DNA of 22,272 nt from CAZVJA01 sp964626885 (GCA_964626885.1 CAZVJA010000076.1:1-22272); one strand, 5' to 3'. Positions 1 through 8,183 are shown, numbered from the stretch's first letter. Program-made: numbers and translations. Notes: generated by a model from the sequence alone, not told the origin.

Positions 1-90
1 GCACCTTCGAACCTTGTCGCGAGCTTTCGACGGAATTCTTCGCGGCAACTTCGAATGAAGTATCAATCAGGCATGCGAAATGAAAGGCAC

Positions 91-2409
91 TCAGGCGGCC
101 GGTGGAACCGAACCGACCTCTGACCGGCGCGCCGCCATTGTAACCCCGTTCTTTCGCGTCGCGATGACCATCAGTCCAAAACCAATGGTGGCCGTGATCG
201 CTGCTGTCACGATCCAACTGGCCGGCAGGTGCGAGTGTTCGAGATCCGCCTGCTGGTCGAGCCCGAGGCCCCATTCGGATAGTTGGCTCTGGTAGTACGA
301 CGCGAGCATCAGCAAACCGTTGTGCACCATGTGCAGGAGCATCCCCGGCCAGAGGCTGCCGGTGCGAACACAGATCCAGCCAAGCACGATTCCCAGCAGC
401 GTGCTCGACACGAACCGTTCGATCGCCAGGCTGTCGAGAAAGATGACGTGGAACAGGCCGAAGATGATGCCCGAAAAGAGAATCGCTGCTCGAGGAGTAA
501 CGCGCGTGCCCAGTGCATTCAGCAGATAGCCTCGGAAGAAAAACTCCTCGCATGCGGCGGGAGCGACAGCGAGCGCCAGCATGATCTGATACGGCCGCAA
601 TTCGCTGCGGAGCCGGTCGATGAGCTTCTGCGCGGCGGCGAGCTGTTCCTGTGTGAGCGACACCAGTCCGATCTGCTGCTGCAGCACGATCACCTCATGC
701 GCGAAGACCCAGAGCGAAACTCCCAGCAGGAGCGCTGCGGGGATAGCCAACGACGGCGGCAGTGTCAAACGGAACCCCTCCGCGACGCGGACACGATTCC
801 GTTGCGCCACCGCAAATGGAAACAGCCCGAACAGCAGGAGCGTGGCCAGTGCATTGATGCCGATGAGCGTCGGCATGTCGTCGATACCGGTCCGGGCGAT
901 CAGATTCCGCAACAGAAAATTCGCCGGGAAAATGAGGGCCAGACAGGCGAATGCACTGGTCAGCGATGGAACCGGAGACGATGCCGATGGCCGGCGGATC
1001 AGATCGGTCCAGGTTCCGCTTGCGCCGTACAGGATCGCGTCGGTCCCGAAGATACGGGCAGCGATGGCGATGGCTGCCAGCGCGAAGAGCGCCGTGGAAA
1101 GCACCACGACCATCACAATCACCAGCGTCGCCTCCCCTTCGAACAGGTCGCGGGCGAGAAGGACGATGTTTACCAGCGGCGTCACCGCCAACGGCCCATT
1201 GAGCTTGAGCCCGGGCATCATACTCAGCAAACCCGGCGCAATCGAGACGAGCATCAATGGAATGAGATATGCCTGTGCCTCCTTGAAGCTTCGCGCGAAA
1301 CTCGTCACCGCCAACAGCAGCGCCGAGAAGAAGGCCGCGAACAACAGCAACAGCCCGAAAATCTCCGCGATGATCAGCACCGAAATCCCCGAACCGCCGA
1401 ACAGCAGCGGCCCGAGCCCCATGCTCATTACCGTGATCAGCATCGATACCAGATTCACTGTCGCTGTCAACAGGGCGACCGTGACGACGGCTGCGTACTT
1501 GGCGACGAGGAGTTGCAGTCGCGGAACCGGCGCGGCGATGAGCATTTCGAGCGTCCCGCGCTCGCGTTCCCCCGCAGTGAGGTCGATCGCCGGGTACACC
1601 GCGCCAGTGATGGTCATCAGGATGAGCACAAGAGGGATCAGAGTTGCCAACGAATGTGCCTTGGAGGCCGGGAGGCCGGCGATTTCGACCGGCGCGCGGG
1701 TCACGCGCACCGCTGTGATGCGCCCCTCAGCCTTCAGATTACGCAATTGAAATCGATACAGCTCGGCGTTGACCGCCGCGAACAGTAACTCAACGTACGA
1801 CTGCGCCTCCCGGCTGCGGTAGGACGCGTCATTGACGAGCAGATCACAATCGAATCCTTCCTTGAACAACTCACTAAAACGGAATGCTTCTTTCCGTTTG
1901 ATGCGGACTCCGATGTCGATATCTTGCGTGACGACTGCTTCCTCGATGTTTTCGGCGACCAAGATCCGGATCGGCAGTTCGGCGATTTCGGCATCGCGGC
2001 TGTCGGTGGAAGTTCCGGCTTGTTGCGCAAGAGGTTGGCTGTTGTTTCCTTTACCGATATCGTTCTGATTGCCGTCAGTTCCACGGTTTCTTTGTCGGTC
2101 GCGACGAGTTCGGAGGTCGTAGCCTCGCTTGAGAATCGAGCCGATAAGTTCCCCTTCTTCCTTTGATACGACACCCAGGCGGAAGGCATCCTGTGACGTG
2201 CCTCCCATGCCGGAAACCAGAAACCGCTGAAATCCGAGGCTCAATAGCGGGTAAACGATGACCGGCATCAGCACGAGCGTGACGATGGTGCGGCGATCGC
2301 GAAGTGTTTCGCGGAGTTCCTTGAGCGCGAGCCGCCCGACGCGCGGCAAGATCCCGTCTTCTCGACGCGGCGAGGTTGTTGCAGGGGATGGTGTGGTTTG
2401 CGAAGTCAT
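91..2409 (-). CDS. ABC-2 permease fused to a CPBP (CAAX-type) intramembrane protease, NatB-like
   Basis: This 772-residue inner-membrane protein is the permease partner of the ATPase encoded just upstream. Residues about 41-62 form a first membrane helix. An extracytoplasmic domain follows (about 65-250) with a polar Asn/Gln/Arg-rich stretch near 100-135. A helix cluster at about 252-535 carries the conserved ERERGTLEML loop (281-290) of NatB/ABC-2 permeases. The C-terminal part (about 550-750) is a CPBP domain with all expected motifs: E621-E622-xxx-R626, H654 in GLFHVIF, and H693/H696-N697. The ATG start overlaps the stop of the ATPase gene as ATGA, so the pair is translationally coupled. 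By family, such transporters export sodium, drugs or peptides. The substrate here is unknown, and the CPBP part could be a protease or a structural membrane module. Family assignment is firm, function inferred. Confidence 0.9.
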   Translation of the reverse strand: MTSQTTPSPATTSPRREDGILPRVGRLALKELRETLRDRRTIVTLVLMPVIVYPLLSLGFQRFLVSGMGGTSQDAFRLGVVSKEEGELIGSILKRGYDLRTRRDRQRNRGTDGNQNDIGKGNNSQPLAQQAGTSTDSRDAEIAELPIRILVAENIEEAVVTQDIDIGVRIKRKEAFRFSELFKEGFDCDLLVNDASYRSREAQSYVELLFAAVNAELYRFQLRNLKAEGRITAVRVTRAPVEIAGLPASKAHSLATLIPLVLILMTITGAVYPAIDLTAGERERGTLEMLIAAPVPRLQLLVAKYAAVVTVALLTATVNLVSMLITVMSMGLGPLLFGGSGISVLIIAEIFGLLLLFAAFFSALLLAVTSFARSFKEAQAYLIPLMLVSIAPGLLSMMPGLKLNGPLAVTPLVNIVLLARDLFEGEATLVIVMVVVLSTALFALAAIAIAARIFGTDAILYGASGTWTDLIRRPSASSPVPSLTSAFACLALIFPANFLLRNLIARTGIDDMPTLIGINALATLLLFGLFPFAVAQRNRVRVAEGFRLTLPPSLAIPAALLLGVSLWVFAHEVIVLQQQIGLVSLTQEQLAAAQKLIDRLRSELRPYQIMLALAVAPAACEEFFFRGYLLNALGTRVTPRAAILFSGIIFGLFHVIFLDSLAIERFVSSTLLGIVLGWICVRTGSLWPGMLLHMVHNGLLMLASYYQSQLSEWGLGLDQQADLEHSHLPASWIVTAAITATIGFGLMVIATRKNGVTMAARRSEVGSVPPAA

Positions 2410-3170
2410 CGGGCGGAGAGTTCCGCGGTGGTTTCGGAAGAGGAAGTGCCAACAAACTTGATGAACATCTCAACCAGCGTTTCACATTTTGTCGAAGCGC
2501 GCAACTCCGCGAGTGTTCCTTCGAGTACCAGCCGTCCGTGGTGCAGCAAGCCGAAGCGATCGCACAGGCGCTCCGCCTCGTGCAGACGATGGGTGCAGAC
2601 GATGACCGCGCGCCCCTGGTCGCGCAACTGTGCGATGTATTCAAAGATCGCCTGGCTGCCGAAGACATCCAACCCGCGGGTCGGCTCGTCGAGCAACATT
2701 ACAGGAGGGTCATGAATGAGCGCCCTTGCCAGTTGTACGCGTTGTTTTTGCCCAGTGCTGAGCGTTGAACAGCGCTGGTCGAGAAACGATCTGATTCCCA
2801 TCAGACCGGCGACCCGGTCAAGTTTTCGCCGTGCCTCGTCGGGCGCGATGCCATACAGGTCGGCGAAGAAGAGGAGCATCTCGCGTGGAGAAAGCCATTG
2901 ATAGACACCGGCGCTGGCGGAGACGAGCCCGACGCGCCGCTTCACTTCGTCGGGAAATTCAGAGGAACGCAAGCCGTCGACTTCCGCGTAGCCGCTCGTT
3001 GGGCGGAGTAATCCAAGAATCATCCGTACGGTAGTGGTTTTGCCGGCGCCGTTTGGTCCTAGCAGTCCATACACTTCGCCGGCGGCGACTTGAAACGAGA
3101 GGCGATCGACCGCGACGATCGAGCGGCCGTTCGCGCCGAAGGATTTAGTCAACTCGTTGACGGAGATCAT
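2406..3170 (-). CDS. ABC transporter ATP-binding protein, NatA-like
   Basis: A 254-residue cytoplasmic ATPase that should power the permease encoded immediately downstream. Visible motifs are Walker A GPNGAGKTT (38-46), an ABC signature of the variant form LSTGQ (137-141) as in NatA-type sodium exporters, Walker B VMLLDE (157-162), a D-loop (GLD), and the H-loop histidine at 194 in CTHRLHEAE. The usual Q-loop glutamine is not obvious in the stretch LVSASAGVYQWLSPRE, which is also common in NatA relatives. The reading frame is open 53 codons further upstream, but that part lacks any domain resemblance and the family starts with a short strand like MISVNELTKSF, so I place the start at the internal ATG at 3170. 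The ribosome binding site there is weak. It is the first gene of a two-gene operon. Confidence 0.9.
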   Translation of the reverse strand: MISVNELTKSFGANGRSIVAVDRLSFQVAAGEVYGLLGPNGAGKTTTVRMILGLLRPTSGYAEVDGLRSSEFPDEVKRRVGLVSASAGVYQWLSPREMLLFFADLYGIAPDEARRKLDRVAGLMGIRSFLDQRCSTLSTGQKQRVQLARALIHDPPVMLLDEPTRGLDVFGSQAIFEYIAQLRDQGRAVIVCTHRLHEAERLCDRFGLLHHGRLVLEGTLAELRASTKCETLVEMFIKFVGTSSSETTAELSAR

Positions 3171-3586
3171 GCGCGTCTCAGGCGAAATCGTTGTTGAAGC
3201 AGCTTTTGAAACTTTGCGACGTGGAAGTCCGGAAATGGCATCATAGCGACTCGCAAAGAGGCTTTCCGGAACCGAATTCCAGATCGGAGCAAGAGTTTTT
3301 GAAATTCGTGCATCACCAAATCGCACCAAACCGCTTGTGAACAGGCTGTTTACGTGTGACTTAGAACGATCGTTGGTGGAGGTTCAGAAACGTGCATTGA
3401 GATCACGATCAACCGGCGTGTTTGTCGAGAACTGGCCGGGCAGTTTTCCCTGTATTCCCAGTTTCGCGCGCGATGAGCTGCGGCTTCACGCAACTTTCAT
3501 TTTTTTTGTTGCACCGAGTTCCCTGAGCCGTTGGGAGTTACGGCGAGCTTGGTGATACGGAATGAAAATTCCGGACTAAGCAGAAC
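3171..3586. other. Non-coding stretch between divergent ABC operon and nrdJ
   Basis: No gene is supported here. Short open frames in this interval lack ribosome binding sites and family resemblance. The first 160 bases could code for an N-terminal extension of the ATPase, but this is unlikely. A run of eight T residues lies near 3500. A perfect inverted repeat CGGAATGAAAATTCCG (3558-3573, 6-bp arms, 4-base loop) sits just upstream of the nrdJ -35 element and could be an operator or simply a hairpin. The promoter of the minus-strand ABC operon must lie in this interval, but I could not pick it with confidence. Confidence 0.5.
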
Positions 3587-3614
3587 TTGACAACTGGCCG
3601 GCCCGATTTATATT
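3587..3614 (+). promoter_or_regulatory. Predicted sigma70-type promoter of nrdJ
   Basis: A perfect -35 hexamer TTGACA (3587-3592) is followed after 16 bases by a -10 hexamer TATATT (3609-3614), which matches the TATAAT consensus at five of six positions. Transcription would begin near 3620, leaving an untranslated leader of about 320 nt before nrdJ. This is the clearest promoter in the window. Its use is inferred from sequence only. Confidence 0.65.
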
Positions 3615-3630
3615 GGCATTTCTGCTCGTT

Positions 3631-3677
3631 TCACAATATCTGGTGTTTTCAAACGGCCCTTCCCCCATAGATTGTGT
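3631..3677 (+). promoter_or_regulatory. Candidate tandem NrdR boxes upstream of nrdJ
   Basis: Two 16-base sites resemble the published NrdR box consensus acaCwAtATaTwGtgt. The first, TCACAATATCTGGTGT (3631-3646), matches 13 of 16 positions. The second, CCCCCATAGATTGTGT (3662-3677), matches 12 of 16, mostly in its right half. Their starts are 31 bp apart, the usual three-helical-turn spacing of NrdR box pairs. NrdR is the ATP/dATP-sensing repressor of ribonucleotide reductase genes, so the position upstream of nrdJ fits. The pair lies just downstream of the predicted transcription start, which would allow repression by blocking initiation or early elongation. The matches were aligned by eye. 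Confidence 0.6.
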
Positions 3678-3726
3678 TAAAATGGGTGGAATCGGGATTC
3701 GGGCGTACAGTATACTGATGTTCAAT

Positions 3727-3785
3727 TTTCGGCGGAGTTTAGCCGAAACTCTTTCTTGAAGTCCGGCAGAAACGGAATCTGCCGG
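3727..3785 (+). other. Two consecutive hairpins in the nrdJ leader
   Basis: The leader contains a 7-bp perfect stem TTTCGGC/GCCGAAA (3727-3748, 8-base loop) and then an 8-bp perfect stem CCGGCAGA/TCTGCCGG (3763-3785, 7-base loop). An alternative smaller stem AGTTT/AAACT (3736-3750) overlaps the first and would be mutually exclusive with it. A 10-bp palindrome CAGTATACTG (3708-3717) lies just upstream. No T-tract follows either stem, so these are not simple terminators. I found no B12-box-like sequence, so this is not recognisably a cobalamin riboswitch. Confidence 0.4.
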
Positions 3786-3939
3786 TCCCCTCCACAAACG
3801 CCTGGCGTGCCGTTTTGGCTGCGCTGAATGATTGATTGTGATTCGCAGGAGTCTGTTGGGTGAGACGCGACGACGGAATTGTTGACCACATCAGGGCTTT
3901 AACGAACGTAAAATTCCAGTAGGAACTCTGAAGGAGTGC

Positions 3940-6906
3940 ATGATGCACGAGACAAAGGGAGTAGCAGCAGGTTCCACCTCGACCCCGTTGAGCGGCAACG
4001 GCAGTCATCAGGCTCAGCAGTCCACGGCAGCCGCCATGAAAGTTTCACTCGGTTTTTGTCCTGCGGGAGTCGACCCCTTCGAAACCGTCGAATGGGAGTT
4101 GCGGACAGCCCAGATCAAAGACGAGAACGGCGGCGTTCTGTTCGAACAGCAGAACTGCGAAATTCCCGCTCCGTGGAGCGCGCTGGCGACCAACGTCGTC
4201 GTCAGCAAATACTTCTACGGCGAGCACGGCACACCCGAACGAGAATCCAGCGTTCGGCAGGTGATCCACCGCGTCGCGCGCACGATCGCCGACTGGGGAG
4301 TCGAAGACGGCTACTTTGAAACCACCGATGACGGCGAGAACTTCTACCGTGACCTCAGTTGGCTCTGCCTGCACCAGTACGGCGCATTCAACTCGCCGGT
4401 CTGGTTCAACGTCGGGCTGTATCATCAGTACGGCGTGAAGGGCTCGCAGGGGAACTACCATTGGGACGTGAAGACCGGTGCGATCCACCGTCCGGAAACT
4501 CCGTACGAATATCCGCAAGGTTCGGCCTGTTTCATTCAGTCGGTCGAAGACAACATGGAAGACATTATGCGGCTGGCCACCAGCGAAGCGATGCTCTTCA
4601 AATACGGCTCGGGAACGGGCACCGACCTGTCGACCATCCGTAGCGCGCGAGAGAAGCTCTCTGGCGGCGGCATCCCTTCCGGGCCGCTGTCGTTCATGCG
4701 GGTTTATGACCAGATTGCCGCGGTGGTGAAGTCGGGTGGCAAGACCCGCCGCGCCGCCAAGATGCAAAGCCTTAAGGACTGGCATCCCGACATCCGCGAG
4801 TTCATCCAGGCTAAATCCAAGGAAGAAAAGAAGGCCCGCACTCTCATCGAAAGCGGCGAATACGAGGCTAACTTCAACGGTGAAGCCTACAGCTCGATCA
4901 TGTTCCAGAATGCGAACCTCTCGGTCCGCGTTTCCGACGCGTTCATGCAGGCCGCTGTCGACGGCAAGAAATGGAGGACCCACTGGGTGACCGACTCCAA
5001 TGTAGCGGGCCCAGAGTACGAAGCCAAGGATTTGCTGCGTGACATTTCCGAGGGGACCTGGTACTGCGGCGATCCTGGCCTGCAATATGAGACGACCATC
5101 AACCGCTGGCATACCTGCCCCAACTCCGGGCCGATCAACGCGTCGAATCCCTGCTCGGAATACATGTTCCTCGACGACACCGCTTGCAACCTCGCCAGCC
5201 TCAACCTCAAGAAGTTTCAGCTTGAGGACGGCACATTCGATGTCGAACGTTACCGCCGCGCGGCGGCAATCTTCATCACCGCGCAGGAAATCCTCGTCGA
5301 TCATGCCAGCTATCCCACGCCGGCCATCGCCGAGAACAGCCACCGTTACCGCCCGCTCGGTCTCGGCTATGCCAATCTCGGCAGCCTGCTGATGTCGATG
5401 GGGCATCCCTACGACAGCGACGCCGGCCGCGGCATTTGCGGCGCGCTCACCGCGCTCCTCAACGGCCAAGCCTACTTGTCGTCGAGCCAAATTGCTGCCG
5501 ATGTCGGTCCGTTCGCCGGCTATAAGGAAAACGAAAAGCCGATGCTCCGCGTGATGCAGATGCACCGCGACGCCGTCGAGAAGATCGACGCCGCCTGCCC
5601 CGTCTATCTGCGGAATGCCGCTCGGCAGGTCTGGAACGAATGTCTCGAGTCTGGAAGAAAGCATGGCTACCGCAACGCGCAGGCGACCGTCCTCGCGCCG
5701 ACCGGCACCATCGCCTTCATGATGGACTGCGACACCACCGGCATCGAGCCCGATATCGCCCTCGTCAAGTACAAGCAGCTTGCCGGCGGCGGCATGATGA
5801 AAATCGTCAACCGCACCGTGCCGAAGGCGCTCAAGACGCTCGGATACGATCAGCCGGTGATCGAGGGGATCATCGACTACATCGATAAGAACGACACGAT
5901 CGAAGGGGCGCCGGAACTCAAGCCGGAACATCTCCCCGTTTTCGATTGTGCCTTCAAGGCGGCGAAGGGAACCCGCACGATCGGCTGGCATGCCCATGTG
6001 AGCATGATGGCCGCCGCGCAGCCGTTCCTCTCAGGTGCGATTTCCAAAACGGTCAACATGCCGCAGGAATCGACCGTGGAAGACATCGAGAACGCCTACC
6101 TCGAAGGGTGGCGGCTCGGGCTGAAGGCGCTCGCCATCTATCGCGACGGATCGAAACAGAGCCAGCCCCTGGCCACCACCAAGGAAGGTGACCGCCGCAA
6201 GAAAGGCGAAGAACCCGTGCCAGAGCGGCCTCTCCGCCGGCATCTCCCGGCGACCCGTCAGTCTCTCACGCACAAGTTTTCGGTCGGCGGACACGAGGGA
6301 TATATTACGGTCGGCTTGTTTGAAGATGGCAAGCCGGGCGAATTGTTCGTGACCATGGCCAAGGAGGGAAGCACCATCGGAGGTCTGATGGATACCATCG
6401 GAACCCTCACCTCCATGGGACTGCAATATGGCGTGCCGGTTGATGTCTTTGTCAACAAGTTCTCGCACACGCGGTTCGAACCCTCCGGGTGGACGAACAA
6501 CCGCGACATTCCGAATGCCAAGAGCGTGGTGGATTACATCTTCCGCTGGCTCGGCATGCAGTTCATTCCGGGGTACCGTGAGGCGAATGCTCCGCAGCGA
6601 GACGAACCGGCCGAAGCCGCGAAGAGCGAAGGAAAATCGGTCGGAGCCGCAGCTGCAACCGTCGAAACGACCGCCGAAGCCGTCACAAAGAAGCTCGTCA
6701 GCATTGTTGCGCCGTACACCAACGGCAAACACGGGAACGGCGCGGCCCTGCCGCAAACCGAGACCGATGGCCCGGGGATTCGTAGCCAGCAGTTTGCTAA
6801 GTTCCAGACAGACGCTCCCGCCTGTGACAACTGTGGTGCGATCACCGTGCGAAACGGGAATTGCTACTTGTGCCACAATTGTGGCAACAGCATGGGGTGC
6901 AGCTGA
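3940..6906 (+). CDS. nrdJ: Adenosylcobalamin-dependent (class II) ribonucleoside-diphosphate reductase
   Basis: This 988-residue cytoplasmic enzyme reduces ribonucleotides to deoxyribonucleotides using coenzyme B12 to make the active-site thiyl radical. The N-P-C-S-E motif supplies N403, the radical cysteine C405 and E407. C197 (in SACFIQS) and C416 (in TACNLASLNL) are the expected substrate-reducing disulfide pair. Residues about 778-870 form a TSCPD domain. After an Ala/Glu-rich linker, the C-terminus holds six cysteines (C962, C965, C975, C978, C981, C987), a zinc-ribbon-like and redox-relay tail ending MGCS, as in long bacterial NrdJ. AAGGAG (3931-3936) lies 3 nt before the ATG at 3940 and 6 nt before a second in-frame ATG at 3943, so the second may be the real start. 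The gene stands alone between its own promoter and terminator, so de novo dNTP supply here appears oxygen-independent but B12-requiring. Confidence 0.97.
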   Translation: MMHETKGVAAGSTSTPLSGNGSHQAQQSTAAAMKVSLGFCPAGVDPFETVEWELRTAQIKDENGGVLFEQQNCEIPAPWSALATNVVVSKYFYGEHGTPERESSVRQVIHRVARTIADWGVEDGYFETTDDGENFYRDLSWLCLHQYGAFNSPVWFNVGLYHQYGVKGSQGNYHWDVKTGAIHRPETPYEYPQGSACFIQSVEDNMEDIMRLATSEAMLFKYGSGTGTDLSTIRSAREKLSGGGIPSGPLSFMRVYDQIAAVVKSGGKTRRAAKMQSLKDWHPDIREFIQAKSKEEKKARTLIESGEYEANFNGEAYSSIMFQNANLSVRVSDAFMQAAVDGKKWRTHWVTDSNVAGPEYEAKDLLRDISEGTWYCGDPGLQYETTINRWHTCPNSGPINASNPCSEYMFLDDTACNLASLNLKKFQLEDGTFDVERYRRAAAIFITAQEILVDHASYPTPAIAENSHRYRPLGLGYANLGSLLMSMGHPYDSDAGRGICGALTALLNGQAYLSSSQIAADVGPFAGYKENEKPMLRVMQMHRDAVEKIDAACPVYLRNAARQVWNECLESGRKHGYRNAQATVLAPTGTIAFMMDCDTTGIEPDIALVKYKQLAGGGMMKIVNRTVPKALKTLGYDQPVIEGIIDYIDKNDTIEGAPELKPEHLPVFDCAFKAAKGTRTIGWHAHVSMMAAAQPFLSGAISKTVNMPQESTVEDIENAYLEGWRLGLKALAIYRDGSKQSQPLATTKEGDRRKKGEEPVPERPLRRHLPATRQSLTHKFSVGGHEGYITVGLFEDGKPGELFVTMAKEGSTIGGLMDTIGTLTSMGLQYGVPVDVFVNKFSHTRFEPSGWTNNRDIPNAKSVVDYIFRWLGMQFIPGYREANAPQRDEPAEAAKSEGKSVGAAAATVETTAEAVTKKLVSIVAPYTNGKHGNGAALPQTETDGPGIRSQQFAKFQTDAPACDNCGAITVRNGNCYLCHNCGNSMGCS

Positions 6907-6933
6907 GGGAATGGCGGCATCACGTGCCGATGG

Positions 6934-6969
6934 ACACCCCGGTCTTGGAGGACCGGGGTGTTCTTTTTT
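6934..6969 (+). terminator. Intrinsic terminator of nrdJ
   Basis: A perfect 11-bp GC-rich stem, ACACCCCGGTC (6934-6944) pairing with GACCGGGGTGT (6951-6961), encloses a 6-base loop and is followed directly by the T-rich tract TCTTTTTT. It lies 28 bases after the nrdJ stop codon and is a textbook Rho-independent terminator. It separates nrdJ from the following small gene. Confidence 0.93.
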
Positions 6970-7051
6970 GTGCGCACGCGGAACAAGATCGTTTTCCAAC
7001 GCACCTTAAAGTTGCTGTACAATGGCGATTGCTCCTCGGGAGGACATCGCA

Positions 7052-7618
7052 ATGAAAAAAGAAAAGGCACCCAAAAAACGGCTCAAGCTCGAAGACCTGA
7101 TTTACCAGGTCAAATCGGAATTGCTGGAGGCACAACAGAAGCACGCCGGTGAAAAGGCCTTTCTCGAGCTCGATACGATCGAAATGGAAGTCAAGGTGGC
7201 TACGACCGTCTCCGGCAAGGGAACGGTCGATGTCTGGGTGCTGAAGTTCGGTGAACTCGGAGGAGGAAGAGAGAACACGCACACCGTCCGGCTTTCGTTC
7301 AAGGTCGCCAAGCCGAAACCTCTGCCGGCTTCCACAGCCACAAAGCAATTGCCTCCGTTCTCCCTTCAAAAGGAGAAAATCGACGATTTGACGGTCATTC
7401 AGGAGTTCCAACTCGAATCCCCGAGTCTTGGCGCTGTAACACCGCATGGACCAAACTTCGGAATCTACCTCCCTTGTGAGACCGAAACCGATCGGAAGAA
7501 TATTTACGAATACCTCCAGTTGCAGATGCGAGAACACAGCCTTCCCGTCAGCAATCTCAAAATACTCCCCGTGGAGGCTCCGACGAAACTCTCGGGGGAC
7601 GATATCAAAAACCCCTGA
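7052..7618 (+). CDS. Trypco2-domain protein, stand-alone
   Basis: A 188-residue soluble protein with no signal peptide or membrane helix. Residues about 13-86 (LEDLIYQVKSELLEAQQ through the THTVRLSFKV strand) match the pattern of trypsin-co-occurring domain 2: an amphipathic helix followed by strands carrying ELDTIEMEVKV and HTVRLSF. These domains are known as adaptors accompanying trypsin-like proteases or effectors in predicted bacterial conflict systems. Here no such protease is adjacent. The C-terminal half (about 100-188) is unrecognised. The frame is open from an ATG at 7022, but GGGAGG (7038-7043) sits 8 nt before the ATG at 7052, and a -10-like TACAAT (7018-7023) overlaps the upstream ATG, so I chose 7052. 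It faces the next gene convergently with a 27-base gap. Recognition is from sequence pattern only. Confidence 0.75.
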   Translation: MKKEKAPKKRLKLEDLIYQVKSELLEAQQKHAGEKAFLELDTIEMEVKVATTVSGKGTVDVWVLKFGELGGGRENTHTVRLSFKVAKPKPLPASTATKQLPPFSLQKEKIDDLTVIQEFQLESPSLGAVTPHGPNFGIYLPCETETDRKNIYEYLQLQMREHSLPVSNLKILPVEAPTKLSGDDIKNP

Positions 7619-7645
7619 CGCTGAACTGAGCCATTCCCGAGTCAC

Positions 7646-8029
7646 CTACGGGAGATCAGTCCGCGCAGGGGAAGTCAGCACAAACGCTACAAGGAACAAT
7701 ATTCCCAGCAGCAGGTCGATCAGCCCCGCTCCCAGCATAGGCAGGCTCAAACGTCCCCCAAGGAAGAGTACGATCGCTGGAATGCCGAAGCTTCCCTTTT
7801 CGACGATGGCGGGGATCATCATTGGCCGGTACTTGACCGGGTCCGTTGCCAGGATAAGAAAGACGATTTGCCAGGCGACGGCTACCCCGATGAAGCCGTA
7901 GAAGAATTCCGGGTGCGTGATGGCGGGGGGATAGTCGCGGCCGATTTTTTCCTCGAGCGCATACTGTGGCAGCAGAACGATCAGACCGTAAATCCCCGCC
8001 CCGAGAAAGACTTGCTTTGCGAACTTCAT
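7646..8029 (-). CDS. Small four-helix integral membrane protein, unknown function
   Basis: A 127-residue hydrophobic protein with four predicted membrane helices, at about 5-22, 42-62, 72-91 and 97-119, and short polar loops. I do not recognise the family. The loop after helix 1 (EEKIGRDYPPAITHPEFFYG) and the loop after helix 2 (ATDPVKYRPMMIPAI) are the most distinctive parts and suggest a conserved small membrane family. The frame extends five codons upstream to an ATG at 8044, but the purine-rich AAGGGG element placed shortly before the ATG at 8029 favours the shorter form. It is transcribed alone, convergent with the trypco2 gene and divergent from the GroES-like gene. No catalytic or metal-binding motif is visible, so no function is proposed. 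Confidence 0.75.
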   Translation of the reverse strand: MKFAKQVFLGAGIYGLIVLLPQYALEEKIGRDYPPAITHPEFFYGFIGVAVAWQIVFLILATDPVKYRPMMIPAIVEKGSFGIPAIVLFLGGRLSLPMLGAGLIDLLLGILFLVAFVLTSPARTDLP

Positions 8030-8177
8030 TCCCGCCCCTTCCATTCCGGATGATTCATGTCCCGTTTGCTCTGCAGTCCATTCGTATCCTTGCCCACATT
8101 CTGTGTCCTGAGAGACGCTCCTGCCAGCATGAAAGCTGTCCCAGGGCCGACCGGTCGCCTCCCCTTGTCCCGTGGCC

Positions 8178-8183
8178 TATAAT
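8178..8183 (+). promoter_or_regulatory. Perfect -10 hexamer upstream of the GroES-like gene
   Basis: TATAAT occurs about 93 bases before the GTG start. No good -35 hexamer is seen at the proper distance, and no CIRCE inverted repeat is visible, so heat-shock control through HrcA is not supported. The hexamer also argues that translation does not begin at the in-frame TTG at 8183, which overlaps it. Confidence 0.35.

Noticed and set aside
283..1788. 501-codon open frame on the plus strand opposite the permease gene
   Set aside because: Its product is an Arg/Gln/His-rich composition without fold features, typical of the antisense of a GC-rich membrane-protein gene. The minus-strand frame has clear domains.
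3337..3555. 72-codon frame upstream of nrdJ
   Set aside because: No ribosome binding site, no family resemblance, and it lies in a divergent promoter region.
3603..3618. Third NrdR-like site overlapping the nrdJ -10 element
   Set aside because: Only the right half resembles the consensus, and its 28-bp distance to the next site does not fit the usual spacing.
3620..3939. Cobalamin riboswitch in the nrdJ leader
   Set aside because: The B12-box and other conserved core elements could not be found. Also, such riboswitches usually control B12-independent isozymes or B12 synthesis and transport genes.
4045..5997. 650-codon open frame antisense to nrdJ
   Set aside because: It exactly shadows conserved nrdJ codons, has no recognisable domain, and long antisense frames are expected in strongly biased GC-rich genes.
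7634..7654. Terminator between the convergent trypco2 and membrane-protein genes
   Set aside because: Only a 5-bp TCCCG/CGGGA stem with a 9-base loop and no T-tract.
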